Of a stretch of DNA of 64,000 nt, positions 40,389 through 52,701 are shown in pieces; the first letter of the stretch is position 1; the number at the start of each line of letters is the position of its first letter. The stretch spans positions 1,674,001 to 1,738,000 of the forward strand of contig NC_014829.1 in the NCBI RefSeq assembly GCF_000177235.2, written 5' to 3'. A model generated the notes under the pieces. That model was not told the origin of the DNA. It saw only the letters and a program-made list of their open reading frames with translations, and searched no databases. The position numbers and the translations under genes were made by a program. This DNA is from Evansella cellulosilytica DSM 2522. GTDB lineage: Bacteria > Bacillota > Bacilli > Bacillales > Salisediminibacteriaceae.

Positions 40389-40791
40389 AGGAAGATATGG
40401 ATTAACGATTATGATGGCGTTAGCAAAAAAATATGGAGAAGGTCCAATATCACTAAAATCGATAGCAATAGATCACGATCTATCTGAACATTATTTAGAG
40501 CAGTTAATTGCACCATTAAGAAATGCTACTCTAGTAAAAAGTGTTCGAGGAGCTTATGGTGGGTACATGCTATCGAAATCTCCAGAACAAATTACAGCAG
40601 GTGATATTATACGTGTACTTGAAGGCCCAATTACACCTGTAGAAGTCGTTGATGATGAAGAACCTGCAAAAAGGGACTTATGGATAAAAATAAGAGACGC
40701 TGTGAAGGATGTTTTAGATAGTACAACATTAGAAGACTTAGCGAATTATGAGGATAAGGGCGGGCAAGAGCATTACATGTTTTATATTTAA
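40372..40791 (+). CDS. cymR: Rrf2-family cysteine metabolism repressor CymR
   Basis: Winged-helix Rrf2 protein of 139 residues (KISTKGRYGLTIMMALAKKYGEGPISLKSIA, then LSEHYLEQLIAPLRNATLVKS). It contains no cysteine, so it cannot hold the iron-sulfur cluster of IscR-type members. That fits CymR, which senses O-acetylserine through complex formation with CysK. The start is TTG 40372 behind AGAGGGG. It lies upstream of iscS and mnmA, as in B. subtilis. Confidence 0.92.
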   Translation: MKISTKGRYGLTIMMALAKKYGEGPISLKSIAIDHDLSEHYLEQLIAPLRNATLVKSVRGAYGGYMLSKSPEQITAGDIIRVLEGPITPVEVVDDEEPAKRDLWIKIRDAVKDVLDSTTLEDLANYEDKGGQEHYMFYI

Positions 40792-40792
40792 T

Positions 40793-40840
40793 GAGGATAC
40801 CGTAAAAGGCTTAGCCCTTTTGAGGTATCCTCGCTTTTCT
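40793..40840 (+). terminator. Terminator of cymR
   Basis: GAGGATACC (40793-40801) pairs with GGTATCCTC (40824-40832), enclosing AAAAGGC/GCCCTTTT, followed by GCTTTTCTTTTC. Confidence 0.85.
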
Positions 40841-40925
40841 TTTCACTGAAAAATATGTATCCTTATTAAAGGTTATATGATATGGATAAAATAATATTAA
40901 ATGTTGGAAATAGAAGGTGAATAAA

Positions 40926-43188
<2,263 letters not shown>

Positions 43189-43215
43189 AGTTTTTAAAGG
43201 AAGGCTGTGTGGAGG

Positions 43216-43881
43216 ATGGATAAAAATAAACAAGCAGTTAAGCAAATGAAGGAAGGAAATATGGAAGAAGCTGCGAAATTATTAAATGAAGCAATAGAGG
43301 AAAACCCGAACGACGCTGTTGCTTTTGCGAATTTTGGAAATCTCTTATTAGCTGTTCAAGATAGTGATAGAGCGCTTACTTTCTTTAATAAGGCGATTGA
43401 ATTGGATAGTGAGCAAGGAGCAGCTTACTATGGAAAAGGAAATGTATTGTTTAATCTAGAAGACTATCTCGGAGCAATAGATGCATATCAAGAAACATTA
43501 AATAAAGGAATTAAGGAAGCTGATGTGTATTATATGCTTGGGTTAAGTTTTTATAATCAAGGTGATTTAGTACGTGCACTGCCTAGTCTTCATACGGCTG
43601 TAGAATTAAACGATACTGATGTCGATGCGCAATTTCAGTATGGATTAACGTTAGCGCAATTAGAGCGAATAGATGAGGCTATATCTGTTTTCCAACATGT
43701 AATAAGTATTGATGAACAACATGCTGATAGTTACTTTAACCTTGGAGTTGCTTATTCATATAAAGATAATATTGATGAAGCGACGGCAATGTTTAAAAAG
43801 GCTTTACAGATTCAACCTGACCATGTACTAAGCGCGAATGGATTAAAGCAATTAGAAAATTTACGTAATCAAGGTGAATAA
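43216..43881 (+). CDS. TPR-repeat protein (YrrB-like)
   Basis: About 221 residues composed of six tetratricopeptide repeats, for example AVAFANFGNLLLAVQDSDRALTFF and ADSYFNLGVAYSYKDNIDEATAMF. There is no signal peptide, so it should be a cytoplasmic protein-binding scaffold. The same position between mnmA and recD2 is held by YrrB in B. subtilis. The start ATG 43216 is chosen; GTG 43207 is in frame but too close to the AAGGAAGG. Confidence 0.87.
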   Translation: MDKNKQAVKQMKEGNMEEAAKLLNEAIEENPNDAVAFANFGNLLLAVQDSDRALTFFNKAIELDSEQGAAYYGKGNVLFNLEDYLGAIDAYQETLNKGIKEADVYYMLGLSFYNQGDLVRALPSLHTAVELNDTDVDAQFQYGLTLAQLERIDEAISVFQHVISIDEQHADSYFNLGVAYSYKDNIDEATAMFKKALQIQPDHVLSANGLKQLENLRNQGE

Positions 43882-43898
43882 AGAAAGTAGGATTGTTT

Positions 43899-46190
43899 AT
43901 GGTAGAGGACAATCAAAAGGATTATATTAAAGGTGATTTGCTCCATTTAATTTATCATAATGAGGAATCGCTTTATACGGTAGCAAAAATCAAAGTAACA
44001 GAAACGTCATATTCCATGGACGATAAAGAGGTGGCGATAGTTGGTATTATGCCACCAATTGAAAGAGATGTTAGCTACCTTTTTTATGGTTTCTTTTCAG
44101 ATCACCCGCGATTTGGCCGTCAATATAAAGTGGAGCAATTTCATAAGATTATGCCTGAAACGGAGCAAGGGATTATTTTATACCTTTCTAGTGATCGTTT
44201 TCCTGGTATCGGTAAGAAGACTGCTGAAAAGATCGTTCAAACATTAGGGAAGAATGCCATTTCGATCATTATTGAAAATCGTTCTTCACTGGACAAAGTA
44301 ACGAGTATTAAACGTGATAAAGCTGATGAAATTTATGAGACACTACTAGAAGATCAGGGGATTGAACAAGTATTAGTAAGGCTATATGAATATGGGTTTG
44401 GCTTACAGCTAGCTATGAAAGTATACCAAGCTTATAAAACTGATGCTTTGGATATCATTAATCACAACCCTTATAAGATGATTGAAGATGTAGAGGGAAT
44501 TGGCTTTGCTAAAGCTGACTTAATTGGCAGAAAACAAGGGATTGAAGGAGCACATCCTGACCGATTAAGGGCAGCGATTATTTTTACCTTAAATGAGCAA
44601 TCTCTCAACGAGGGACACGTGTATGTTTTAAATGAGACGATTGTTAAAGGAGCAAAGGCTTTACTAGAGTATGAAAACACCGAAGAGATATCTCCATTAA
44701 AAATAGCTGATCAAGTTATTGAATTAGGCGAAGAAGGTAAGGTTATCGTTGATGGAGATAAAATGTATATACCTACGTTATATTATGCTGAACAAGGAAT
44801 TGTGTCTAACATACAACGGTTATTGGAGAGAGAACCAGAAAAGTATCCAGATTCGGAGTTTTATAAAGCGCTTGGATTAGTAGAGGAAACGCTTGGCATT
44901 CATTATGCACCATCACAGCAGGAGGCAATAAAAGAAGCGCTTCATTCCCCGGTTATGATTTTGACAGGAGGGCCGGGAACTGGAAAAACAACAGTAATAA
45001 AAGGGCTCGTTGAAGTTTATGGACAATTAAACGGTATGTCTGTAAACCCTGATGATTATGCTAAAAAAGATGCTTTTCCTATAATAATGGCGGCACCTAC
45101 AGGAAGAGCAGCTAAACGAATGAGTGAATCAACTGGCTTACCTTCTTCAACGATCCATCGCTTACTCGGTTTTAAAGGTACCGAAGATTATGAAGACGAT
45201 GAGGTAGAAAAACTAGAGGGAGAGCTCATTATTTTAGATGAAATGTCGATGGTCGATACGTGGCTAGCTAACCAATTGTTCAAAGCAATTCCGAATGACA
45301 TGAAAGTAATACTAGTCGGTGATGAGGATCAATTACCATCTGTTGGTCCAGGACAAGTATTATCGGATTTATTAACTACTAACATCGTTCCTTCAGTAAA
45401 ATTAACAGACATTTATCGTCAATCAGAAGGCTCTCATATTATCACCTTTTCCCATTCAGTGAAAGATGGTCACTTAGATCAAGTCAAAAAAGATAGTAAA
45501 GATTTACGCTTTTTCCCGGCTGCACAGCAACAAATTCCAGATGTAGTAAAGCAAATATGTAAAGGCGCAATAGCGAAAGGGTATGAACCTAAAGATATCC
45601 AAGTGTTAGCTCCGATGTACCGTGGAATTGCAGGAGTAGAAAATTTAAACGTCATGCTACAATCACTATTTAATCCCCCAACACCACAAAGAAGGGAAGT
45701 TCCTTTTGGGGATGTTGTTTATCGAACTGGTGATATTGTACTCCAATTAGTGAACAATCCTGAAGAAAATGTATTTAATGGAGACCGTGGCGAAATTGTT
45801 GCAATATTTACTGAAAAAGAAAATACAGATAAAGAGTTAAAAATTGTCATTTCTTTTGATGGGATAGAAATTACCTATACAAAACAAGAATTAACACAAA
45901 TTACACATGCCTATTGCTGCTCTATTCATAAGTCACAAGGCAGTGAATTCCCAATCGTCATTATGCCGATTGTAAAGGGATACTATCGTATGCTCCGAAA
46001 AAAATTAATTTATACGGGAATTACGAGGGCTAAAAACTTTCTTTTACTATGTGGTGAATGGCAATCACTTGAATATGCTGTAAAAAATGACCAAGATATA
46101 AAACGGAACACGACGTTGGCTTTAAAATTAAAAAATGAACCGATGGAAAATGAATACCAGCATGAAACTGATGGTGCATCCAAACACTAG
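43899..46190 (+). CDS. recD2: RecD2-type DNA helicase
   Basis: 5'-3' superfamily 1B helicase of the RecD-like family not associated with RecBC (YrrC in B. subtilis). The N-terminal domain includes helix-hairpin-helix-like segments (FPGIGKKTAEKIVQTLG and IEDVEGIGFAKADLIG). Helicase motifs are MILTGGPGTGKTTVIKG (Walker A), ILDEMSMVD, LVGDEDQLPSVGPG and YCCSIHKSQGSEFP. A length of 763 residues is typical. The ATG at 43899 has AAAGTAGG upstream. Confidence 0.95.
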   Translation: MVEDNQKDYIKGDLLHLIYHNEESLYTVAKIKVTETSYSMDDKEVAIVGIMPPIERDVSYLFYGFFSDHPRFGRQYKVEQFHKIMPETEQGIILYLSSDRFPGIGKKTAEKIVQTLGKNAISIIIENRSSLDKVTSIKRDKADEIYETLLEDQGIEQVLVRLYEYGFGLQLAMKVYQAYKTDALDIINHNPYKMIEDVEGIGFAKADLIGRKQGIEGAHPDRLRAAIIFTLNEQSLNEGHVYVLNETIVKGAKALLEYENTEEISPLKIADQVIELGEEGKVIVDGDKMYIPTLYYAEQGIVSNIQRLLEREPEKYPDSEFYKALGLVEETLGIHYAPSQQEAIKEALHSPVMILTGGPGTGKTTVIKGLVEVYGQLNGMSVNPDDYAKKDAFPIIMAAPTGRAAKRMSESTGLPSSTIHRLLGFKGTEDYEDDEVEKLEGELIILDEMSMVDTWLANQLFKAIPNDMKVILVGDEDQLPSVGPGQVLSDLLTTNIVPSVKLTDIYRQSEGSHIITFSHSVKDGHLDQVKKDSKDLRFFPAAQQQIPDVVKQICKGAIAKGYEPKDIQVLAPMYRGIAGVENLNVMLQSLFNPPTPQRREVPFGDVVYRTGDIVLQLVNNPEENVFNGDRGEIVAIFTEKENTDKELKIVISFDGIEITYTKQELTQITHAYCCSIHKSQGSEFPIVIMPIVKGYYRMLRKKLIYTGITRAKNFLLLCGEWQSLEYAVKNDQDIKRNTTLALKLKNEPMENEYQHETDGASKH

Positions 46191-46215
46191 AAATGTTCGA
46201 AAGGAGGAGGTTCCT

Positions 46216-46689
46216 TTGCGGACATTTCAAAAGGTGAAAGGTGCACCAGTTTTTTATGAAAAAACGCATCGTCTCCTTGGCGAAATTTCTGACATCGTAC
46301 TATCTGAAAGAGAAGAGAGTGTAAAAGGTTATTGGATCCATAACCGGCAATGGTGGTCAAAGAAACATTATCTTTCCCTTAAATCGATAGCGTATGAAGA
46401 TATAAATGGATTTTATGTTACAGAGAAAACAGTTCTTCAAACAATGTCAAAGTATGACAGAAGACTTTTTGAAGGTAAGCGTCATATTTTTGGAAGACCG
46501 GTTATTGACAAAGATGGGATTACGTTAGGCTTAATAGAGGACGTATGCTTTTTACCAGATTTGGGCAAAATTGTAGGGTATGAACTAACAGAAGGATTAT
46601 TTTCCGACCTACGAAAAGGGATAAGAATATTAAAGCCTAAATCACCATTAGTTAATCGGGGAAATTCCTTCATTGTTCTAGAAACATAA
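46216..46689 (+). CDS. PRC-barrel domain protein (YrrD-like)
   Basis: A 157-residue protein with two PRC-barrel-like repeats (GAPVFYEKTHRLLGEISDIVL and GRPVIDKDGITLGLIEDVCF). The start is TTG 46216, six bases after AAGGAGGAGG, giving MRTFQKVKG as in relatives; the longer upstream frame overlaps recD2 and has no site. The B. subtilis homologue YrrD is at the same place. Its function is unknown. Confidence 0.82.
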   Translation: MRTFQKVKGAPVFYEKTHRLLGEISDIVLSEREESVKGYWIHNRQWWSKKHYLSLKSIAYEDINGFYVTEKTVLQTMSKYDRRLFEGKRHIFGRPVIDKDGITLGLIEDVCFLPDLGKIVGYELTEGLFSDLRKGIRILKPKSPLVNRGNSFIVLET

Positions 46690-46707
46690 GAAAATGGAGG
46701 TCTTTCA

Positions 46708-46899
46708 ATGCGCTGTCCTAATTGTAAAGGGAAAGATATTGGCAAAATTGGTACGAATCAATATTATTGCTGGAACTGCTTTATCGAGTTAACGATAAAG
46801 GATGGAAGATTCTGCTTACACCAAGTAGAATTAGATGGATCGTTAAGCTCTCTTGATGACTTATTTGAAGAAACAGAACGTCGCGTAGAGGTTGAATAA
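46708..46899 (+). CDS. Small zinc-ribbon protein
   Basis: 63 residues with two CxxC knuckles, CPNCKGKDIGKIGTNQYYCW and the following NC, which would bind one zinc. An acidic C-terminus follows (LDDLFEETERRVEVE). The ATG lies behind ATGGAGGT. Similar small genes lie between yrrD and yrrI in Bacillus (yrzR position), though the function is not known. Confidence 0.75.
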   Translation: MRCPNCKGKDIGKIGTNQYYCWNCFIELTIKDGRFCLHQVELDGSLSSLDDLFEETERRVEVE

Positions 46900-46918
46900 C
46901 GATAAGGTGGTGATAGTG

Positions 46919-47023
46919 ATGAGAAGGATTGCTACACTTGCTGCACTTGGTGCAGGTGCATACGCTTATTCAAAAATGGATAAAAAAACAAAAAATAGAA
47001 TAAAGAAAAAGTTACACCTTTAA
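46919..47023 (+). CDS. 34-residue YrzQ/DUF3918-like small protein
   Basis: An ATG at 46919, preceded by AAGGTGGTGAT, opens a 34-codon frame. The product has a short hydrophobic alanine/glycine segment (ATLAALGAGAYAYS) and a very basic tail (KKTKNRIKKKLHL). It resembles the tiny YrzQ-type proteins found at this place in Bacillus. Its role is unknown; it is probably membrane-associated. Confidence 0.6.
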   Translation: MRRIATLAALGAGAYAYSKMDKKTKNRIKKKLHL

Positions 47024-47128
47024 CATTGCATAAAAATTTCATTTATATGAAATGCTACGCTTATAAGCATGTCGGCCTTTATGGCCGGCATCTTTTTCAA
47101 CGCTAATATTATTAAAAAGGAGCTCAAC

Positions 47129-48205
47129 ATGGATAACCGTCTACTTCGTATCGTAATGAGGCTACTATTAATCCTACTTGTTGGCCTTATCCTTTTTATG
47201 ACTTTTCAGCTTTTTACATATATACAAGGTTTTTTAGTGTTGATCGGGCGTATTATTACTCCATTTTTGCTCGCAGCAGTTATCGCCTATTTACTACACC
47301 CTTTAATTGAAGCCTTAAAAAAAAGAAATATTCCAAAGTCTTTATCGATATTACTTATTTATGCAGCATTTGTTATTCTATTTGTTATTGTTTTATTTAG
47401 AGGAACTCCTTATATTCTTGAAGAAGGCCAGGAATTATTAGATCAATTGCCTGTAATGGCGCAAACATATACTGATTTTGCAAATACCATACATGCACAA
47501 ACAGAAGTGCTGCCATCTACATTTCAAGAACAAGTAGAAGGTTGGATGGAAAGTGGGGAAGCGTATATAGCAGAATCAATCACAAGTATTGGATTAATCA
47601 TTCGCCAGCTTTTTGATTGGATGCTTCTTCTTATCGTCATTCCTTTTATCGTCTTTTATTTATTAAAAGACATGGATTTAGTGAAAAAAGTTTGTTGGTA
47701 TATTACTCCTGATCGTTGGCGTAAAGAAGGTGCTAGCCTTGTAAAGGAAATTGATCATTCTTTAGGCAATTATATAAGAGGGCAAATTTTAGTATGTATA
47801 GTAGTTGGTATATTAGCTTATATTGGATTTTGGATCATTGATATGCCTTATGCTGTTCTTTTAGCTGTATTTATAGGTTTGACCAATATTATACCTTACT
47901 TTGGCCCAATTATCGGGGTCATACCAGTAGTATTTATTGCATTAACAGAATCGTTTCAACTCGTCATATTAGGCTTAATTGTCAATTTCATCGTTCAAAT
48001 TATTGAAGGTAATTTAATTGCACCGCTCATAGTTGGGAAAACATTGCACATGCATCCAGTCTTAATCATATTTGCGCTTGTCGTTGGTGGGGAGCTAGGT
48101 GGTGTGATTGGATTAATTATCTCAGTACCAATCCTAACTGTCTTAAGGGTCATTTTACTCCACATAAGACAAATTGTAAGAGAAAGAAAAGGAATATATT
48201 ATTGA
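47129..48205 (+). CDS. AI-2E-family transporter (YrrI-like)
   Basis: A 358-residue membrane protein of the AI-2E transporter family (DUF20). There are about eight helices; the conserved C-terminal core reads GLTNIIPYFGPIIGVIPVV and IIEGNLIAPLIVGKTLHMHPV. Despite the family name, members have varied substrates, including Na+/H+ exchange in some halophilic Bacilli. The start ATG 47129 follows AAAAAGGAG. Its TGA stop overlaps the -35 element of the alaS promoter. Confidence 0.87.
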   Translation: MDNRLLRIVMRLLLILLVGLILFMTFQLFTYIQGFLVLIGRIITPFLLAAVIAYLLHPLIEALKKRNIPKSLSILLIYAAFVILFVIVLFRGTPYILEEGQELLDQLPVMAQTYTDFANTIHAQTEVLPSTFQEQVEGWMESGEAYIAESITSIGLIIRQLFDWMLLLIVIPFIVFYLLKDMDLVKKVCWYITPDRWRKEGASLVKEIDHSLGNYIRGQILVCIVVGILAYIGFWIIDMPYAVLLAVFIGLTNIIPYFGPIIGVIPVVFIALTESFQLVILGLIVNFIVQIIEGNLIAPLIVGKTLHMHPVLIIFALVVGGELGGVIGLIISVPILTVLRVILLHIRQIVRERKGIYY

Positions 48206-48231
48206 CAAACACTTCTGTCTTTTTCTATAAT
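48202..48231 (+). promoter_or_regulatory. Sigma-A promoter of alaS
   Basis: Consensus TTGACA at 48202-48207 and TATAAT at 48226-48231, 18 bases apart. The -35 overlaps the stop codon of the preceding gene. Confidence 0.88.
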
Positions 48232-48259
48232 GACATTTGTATATATTGGTTAAATTGAT

Positions 48260-48495
48260 GAAGGAACTGAATTATTAAAGTCCATCTAAAGTATGAAGAG
48301 GCATACTTGTCAGAGAGGAATTTCCTAGGCTGCGAGAAATTCTAGATGAAGGTTAATAATGTGCTACTCCTGAGAGCAGGAAAAACCTGCCGGTCAACGA
48401 TCGTTATTCGTTTAAGGTGGCAAAGCAAAGCTTTGTAACTAGGGTGGTACCGCGTGAGTAATGTCTCGTCCCTTTTAGGGAGGGGACTTTTTTTA
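48260..48495 (+). promoter_or_regulatory. T-box riboswitch controlling alaS
   Basis: The T-box AGGGTGGTACCGCG is at 48441-48454. It is followed by the terminator stem GTCTCGTCCCT/AGGGAGGGGAC and a T-run to about 48495. GCT at 48363-48365, in GTGCTACTCC, is a plausible alanine specifier. The leader fills most of the 362-base gap before alaS. Confidence 0.9.
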
Positions 48496-48567
48496 TTTGA
48501 AAAAGAAGGAATAATTTTACATTTCACTAGTTAAAGGTGTGTTCAAAAGAATAGGGAGGAAAGAATA

Positions 48568-51204
48568 ATGAAAAAACTAAGCTCCGCAGAAGTTAGGCAA
48601 ATGTACTTAGATTTCTTTAAGGAAAAAGGTCACGATGTTGAACCAAGTGCATCACTCGTTCCACATGAAGACCCAACATTATTATGGATTAATAGTGGCG
48701 TCGCAACATTGAAAAAATATTTTGATGGACGTGTTATACCAAAAAACCCAAGAATTACGAATGCGCAAAAATCGATTCGTACAAACGATATAGAAAACGT
48801 TGGGAAGACAGCGCGTCATCACACATTTTTTGAAATGCTTGGTAATTTCTCAATTGGTGATTACTTTAAAAAAGAGGCTATATTATGGGCATGGGAATTT
48901 TTAACGAGTGAAAAGTGGATTGGGTTTGACCCTGAAAAATTATCTGTTACGATCTACCCTGATGATGATGAGGCATTTGAGTTATGGAATAAAGAAATAG
49001 GGCTACCAGAATCAAGAATCATCAGACTAGAAGAAAATTTCTGGGATATAGGAGAAGGTCCATGTGGCCCTAACACGGAGATTTTTTATGATCGTGGTGA
49101 AGCATATGGAAACGACCACAATGATCCTGAATTGTATCCTGGCGGTGAAAATGAACGATATTTAGAAATTTGGAATCTTGTTTTCTCCCAGTTTAACCAT
49201 AATGCTGACGGTAGCTATATGCCATTACCGAAGAAGAATATTGATACAGGAATGGGCTTGGAGAGAATGGTCTCAGTGATACAGGATGCAAAAACAAATT
49301 TTGATACTGATTTGTTTTTACCTATCATACATGAAACAGAAAACATTTCAGGCAGTAACTATGGAAAAAATGCAGTAGATGATACAGCATTTAAGGTGAT
49401 AGCAGATCATATACGTACTGTAACTTTTGCCATAGGTGATGGCGCTTTACCATCGAATGAAGGTCGGGGCTATGTATTAAGAAGACTTTTAAGAAGAGCA
49501 GTGCGATATGCAAAGCAGATTCACATCGAACGACCATTTATGTATGAATTGGTCCCAGTGGTTGGAAGCGTGATGAAGGAATTCTATCCTGAAGTAACAG
49601 AGAAGGAAGCTTTTATTCAAAAAGTAATTAAGAATGAAGAGGAACGATTCCATGAAACGTTAAATGAAGGATTAGCAATTTTAACAAAAGTGATAGAGAA
49701 AGCTAAAGGTGAAAATAAAGAAGTAATAGACGGTGTTGATGTTTTTCGCTTATATGATACGTATGGATTTCCTGTCGATTTAACAGAAGAATATGTATTA
49801 GAGGCAGGCTTTTCTGTCGATCGAGACGGGTTTGAATCTGAGATGAAAAAACAGCGTGAACGTGCAAGAGCCGCTCGTCAAGATGCAGGGTCAATGCAAA
49901 CGCAAGATGAAATCCTTGGAAACATTAAAGAGGAAAGTGAATTTGTCGGCTATGATTTACTTGAAATACCTGCTGTTGTTTCTGTCATCGTGAAGGATAA
50001 AGCATTTGTTAATGAAGCAAAGCAAGGGGAGAAAGTACAAGTTATTACAGACCGTACTCCATTTTATGCGGAAAGTGGGGGGCAAATTGCCGATAAAGGA
50101 AGCTTTGAAAATGAAAATGTAACTTTAGCTGTTCTTGAAGTCAAGAAAGCCCCTAATGGGCAAAACCTTCATACTGTTGAGGTTATAAAAGGAACATTAA
50201 CAAAAAATATGACCTTTGCGGCAAAAGTTGATGCACAAAACAGAAAAGGAGTAATCAAAAATCATACTGCTACACACCTTTTACATCAAGCTTTAAAGGA
50301 TGTGTTAGGGGGGCACGTCAATCAAGCAGGTTCCCTCGTAGCGCAAGATCGTCTTCGTTTTGATTTCTCACACTTTGGCCAAATAAGTGAAGATGAGCTA
50401 GAGAAAATTGAATCTATTGTTAACGAGAAGGTTTGGGATGGGATAGAAGTCCAAACCATGTACAAAAGCCTAACAGAAGCAAAAGAAATGGGAGCGATGG
50501 CACTATTCGGAGAAAAGTATGGTGACACGGTACGTGTTGTCCGAGTAGGAGACTATAGCTTGGAGCTTTGTGGTGGATGTCATGTAAGCAATTCTGCTGA
50601 AATAGGTTTATTTAAGATTGTATCAGAAGGCGGCATAGGTGCTGGAGTAAGAAGAATTGAAGCAGTTACAGCAAAAAATGCCTATCAATTTATGAATGGA
50701 CAGTTGGATGTTTTAAAAGAGTCTGCCCATTTGTTAAAAGCTAAGCTTAATGATGTACCATTCCGTATTGAACAGCTACAACAGCAGTTTAAAGAACTTG
50801 AACGAGAAAACGAATCCTTTGCGGCAAAATTAAGCCAAGTAGAGGCTGGCAACGTTATGGATGAACTAAAAGAAGTAGATGGCATTTCTATATTAGTGAA
50901 GAAGGTCAATGTTCCTGACATGAATCGCTTAAGGCAAATGGCCGATTCTTTAAAAGAAAAAATAGAATCAGGTATTCTCGTTCTTGCTGCGGTTAACAAT
51001 GATAAGGTAAATATTATTACTAGTGTGTCTAAAGATCTCGTTAAAGAAGGATATCATGCAGGTAATATCGTAAAAGAAGTGGCTACACGCTGTGGTGGCG
51101 GCGGAGGTGGTCGTCCAGATATGGCTCAAGCTGGTGGGAAGGATCCATCTAAATTAGATGAGGCTTTAAAAATTGTGCCAGATTTGCTAAAAAGAAATTA
51201 CTAA
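48568..51204 (+). CDS. alaS: Alanyl-tRNA synthetase
   Basis: Class II synthetase of 878 residues. The aminoacylation core begins [18 protein letters not shown] and includes [20 protein letters not shown] and the motif 3 region DTGMGLERM. The editing domain has the zinc ligands HTATHLLHQ and CGGCHVSN, so mischarged Ser/Gly-tRNA-Ala can be corrected. The C-terminal C-Ala domain ends with [17 protein letters not shown]. It lies under T-box control. Confidence 0.98.
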   Translation: MKKLSSAEVRQMYLDFFKEKGHDVEPSASLVPHEDPTLLWINSGVATLKKYFDGRVIPKNPRITNAQKSIRTNDIENVGKTARHHTFFEMLGNFSIGDYFKKEAILWAWEFLTSEKWIGFDPEKLSVTIYPDDDEAFELWNKEIGLPESRIIRLEENFWDIGEGPCGPNTEIFYDRGEAYGNDHNDPELYPGGENERYLEIWNLVFSQFNHNADGSYMPLPKKNIDTGMGLERMVSVIQDAKTNFDTDLFLPIIHETENISGSNYGKNAVDDTAFKVIADHIRTVTFAIGDGALPSNEGRGYVLRRLLRRAVRYAKQIHIERPFMYELVPVVGSVMKEFYPEVTEKEAFIQKVIKNEEERFHETLNEGLAILTKVIEKAKGENKEVIDGVDVFRLYDTYGFPVDLTEEYVLEAGFSVDRDGFESEMKKQRERARAARQDAGSMQTQDEILGNIKEESEFVGYDLLEIPAVVSVIVKDKAFVNEAKQGEKVQVITDRTPFYAESGGQIADKGSFENENVTLAVLEVKKAPNGQNLHTVEVIKGTLTKNMTFAAKVDAQNRKGVIKNHTATHLLHQALKDVLGGHVNQAGSLVAQDRLRFDFSHFGQISEDELEKIESIVNEKVWDGIEVQTMYKSLTEAKEMGAMALFGEKYGDTVRVVRVGDYSLELCGGCHVSNSAEIGLFKIVSEGGIGAGVRRIEAVTAKNAYQFMNGQLDVLKESAHLLKAKLNDVPFRIEQLQQQFKELERENESFAAKLSQVEAGNVMDELKEVDGISILVKKVNVPDMNRLRQMADSLKEKIESGILVLAAVNNDKVNIITSVSKDLVKEGYHAGNIVKEVATRCGGGGGGRPDMAQAGGKDPSKLDEALKIVPDLLKRNY

Positions 51205-51290
51205 TTACAATCAATTGGTGTACAATAGGAGACAAGCAAGGTGTACGTGGTTGATAGATCATTTTTTCAAAATGGAGAGAGGTGTGCTTG

Positions 51291-51557
51291 ATGAGTTCAA
51301 TGGATAATACAATGAAATTTAATTTTAATGATGACGCCATGGATGAAGATGTTAAAGATATACTTTTAACAGTTTACTCTTCATTGGAGGAAAAGGGGTA
51401 CAATCCGATAAATCAAATTGTAGGGTACTTATTATCAGGTGATCCAGCATATATACCTCGTCACAATGATGCAAGAACATTAATAAGAAAAATAGAACGT
51501 GATGAGATTATAGAAGAACTAGTTCGCTCGTATTTATCTCATCACCAAAAGGGGTAA
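51291..51557 (+). CDS. ireB: IreB-family regulatory phosphoprotein
   Basis: An 88-residue protein (former DUF965; YrzL in B. subtilis). The conserved stretches are [20 protein letters not shown] and [20 protein letters not shown]. In Enterococcus the homologue is phosphorylated by the PASTA kinase IreK and modulates cell-envelope stress resistance. The start ATG 51291 has GGAGAGAGG eight bases upstream. It sits nine bases before ruvX. Confidence 0.93.
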   Translation: MSSMDNTMKFNFNDDAMDEDVKDILLTVYSSLEEKGYNPINQIVGYLLSGDPAYIPRHNDARTLIRKIERDEIIEELVRSYLSHHQKG

Positions 51558-51566
51558 AAGGCTAGC

Positions 51567-51995
51567 ATGAAGGTACTGGGCTTAGATGTAGGCACCCATA
51601 CAATTGGTGTAGCAATTAGCGACGCATTTGGATGGACAGCGCAAGGATTGGAAACAATAAAAAGAGCTAAAGAGGATGAAGAACAAGATTTCTCTCGGCT
51701 AGATGAAATAATCCGAAACAAAGACGTTAGTACAATCGTTGTTGGCCTTCCAAAAAATATGAATGGAACAATTGGACCAAGTGGAGAATTGTGTCAAGCG
51801 TTTGCTGAAAAGCTAAAGGAAAGAACGAATTTAAAGGTAGAACTATGGGATGAACGCTTAACAACTGTTGCAGCCGAAAAAATGTTAGTTTCTGCTGATG
51901 TTAGTCGGAAGAAGCGGAAAAAGGTCATTGATAAAATGGCTGCGGTCATGATCTTACAAGGCTACCTAGATCGTAACCCAAAAAGTAATTTGTAA
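51567..51995 (+). CDS. ruvX: RuvX/YqgF-family nuclease
   Basis: A 142-residue RNase H-like protein (YrrK). The N-terminal [19 protein letters not shown] carries the first catalytic Asp; [18 protein letters not shown] and [15 protein letters not shown] carry further active-site residues. The family is implicated in 16S rRNA 5'-end maturation and possibly Holliday junction cleavage. It forms the conserved trio ireB-ruvX-DUF1292. Confidence 0.94.
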   Translation: MKVLGLDVGTHTIGVAISDAFGWTAQGLETIKRAKEDEEQDFSRLDEIIRNKDVSTIVVGLPKNMNGTIGPSGELCQAFAEKLKERTNLKVELWDERLTTVAAEKMLVSADVSRKKRKKVIDKMAAVMILQGYLDRNPKSNL

Positions 51996-52017
51996 TGTAT
52001 TAGGAGGATTTTATAAC

Positions 52018-52323
52018 GTGTCAAATTATCAAATGAACGTACCAGAGGAAAGTGACAGACGAATTATTATTCCAGATGAAAATGGAGATGAACATTTATT
52101 TGAGGTGTTGTTTACTTTTGATGTAGATGCAACTGGTAAATCGTATATGGTATTAGTGCCAGAGGGATCAAATGAATCAGAGGATGAAGAAATTGAAGTC
52201 CATGCCTTTGAGTATAAAGAGCCTGAAGGCGAAGACCTAGCGCTTATACCTATCAACACCGATGAAGAATGGGATATGGTAGAAGAGCTGTTAAACACTT
52301 TTACAGAAGAAGAAATGGAATAA
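52018..52323 (+). CDS. DUF1292 family protein (YrzB-like)
   Basis: A small, strongly acidic protein of 101 residues with the DUF1292 pattern IIIPDENGDEHLFEVLFTFD, then EIEVHAFEYKEPEG and TDEEWDMVEELLNTF. Translation starts at GTG 52018 behind TAGGAGGA. The family always follows ruvX in Bacilli, but its function is not known. Confidence 0.92.
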   Translation: MSNYQMNVPEESDRRIIIPDENGDEHLFEVLFTFDVDATGKSYMVLVPEGSNESEDEEIEVHAFEYKEPEGEDLALIPINTDEEWDMVEELLNTFTEEEME

Positions 52324-52331
52324 AAAAGACC

Positions 52332-52366
52332 AAATACCTAGCTTCCTGGAGCTGGGTATTTTTTTA
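52332..52366 (+). terminator. Terminator of the ireB-ruvX-DUF1292 operon
   Basis: AAATACC-T-AGCT pairs with AGCT-G-GGTATTT around TCCTGG and is followed by six or more T. The design repeats the hairpin at 9752-9790. Confidence 0.9.
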
Positions 52367-52397
52367 AAGATAAGAATATTTGGCGATGGAAATGATG

Positions 52398-52440
52398 CCA
52401 CTGAAGAAAAAGTGGTGTTCTTTGAGGGCACTGAAAAAGT
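52398..52440. repeat. Tandem CTGAAAAAGTG-type half hairpins
   Basis: CCACTGAAGAAAAAGTGGTGTTCTTT is followed directly by GGGCACTGAAAAAGT (52426-52440). The matching right arm, GTGTTCTTTCACTTTTTCAG with TGTCCC, is found only at 52771-52796, beyond the 212-bp element. Confidence 0.7.
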
Positions 52441-52489
52441 AATTATTCTATAATTATCAGTTATTATTATAAGTTGCTCTGTATATTGT

Positions 52490-52701
52490 GAATTGATGAT
52501 CCCTGCGCTAGCTCGCTTTCCGTGGGAGGCTGGTGAGCCTCATCGACCTGTGGTCTGCGGGGTCTCACCCCTGCCTTTTTTCCCACAGGAACGAGCGTTG
52601 CTTCGTCGCTAATGCTTCGAGTTGTCTCGACGGATACGCTCCGTAGCATATGCTCGTAGAGGAAGAGACAGTAACCTCGCTTGCTTCAGTCTCATCAATT
52701 C
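52490..52701. mobile_element. 212-bp MITE-like repeat element with 10-bp terminal inverted repeats
   Basis: GAATTGATGA at 52490-52499 is the exact inverse of TCATCAATTC at 52692-52701. The interior is GC-rich compared with its surroundings, has no reading frame of note, and contains several paired tracts (for example GGTGAGCCTC and GGGGTCTCACC). Positions 52584-52650 match the block at 9621-9687 in inverse orientation. Its size, terminal repeats and second copy suggest a non-autonomous mobile or REP-like element. No transposase that would move it is identified here. Confidence 0.7.

Noticed and set aside
46135-46215. Longer N-terminus for the PRC-barrel protein
   Set aside because: The extension overlaps recD2 and has no site, while TTG 46216 has AAGGAGGAGG at ideal distance and matches family starts.
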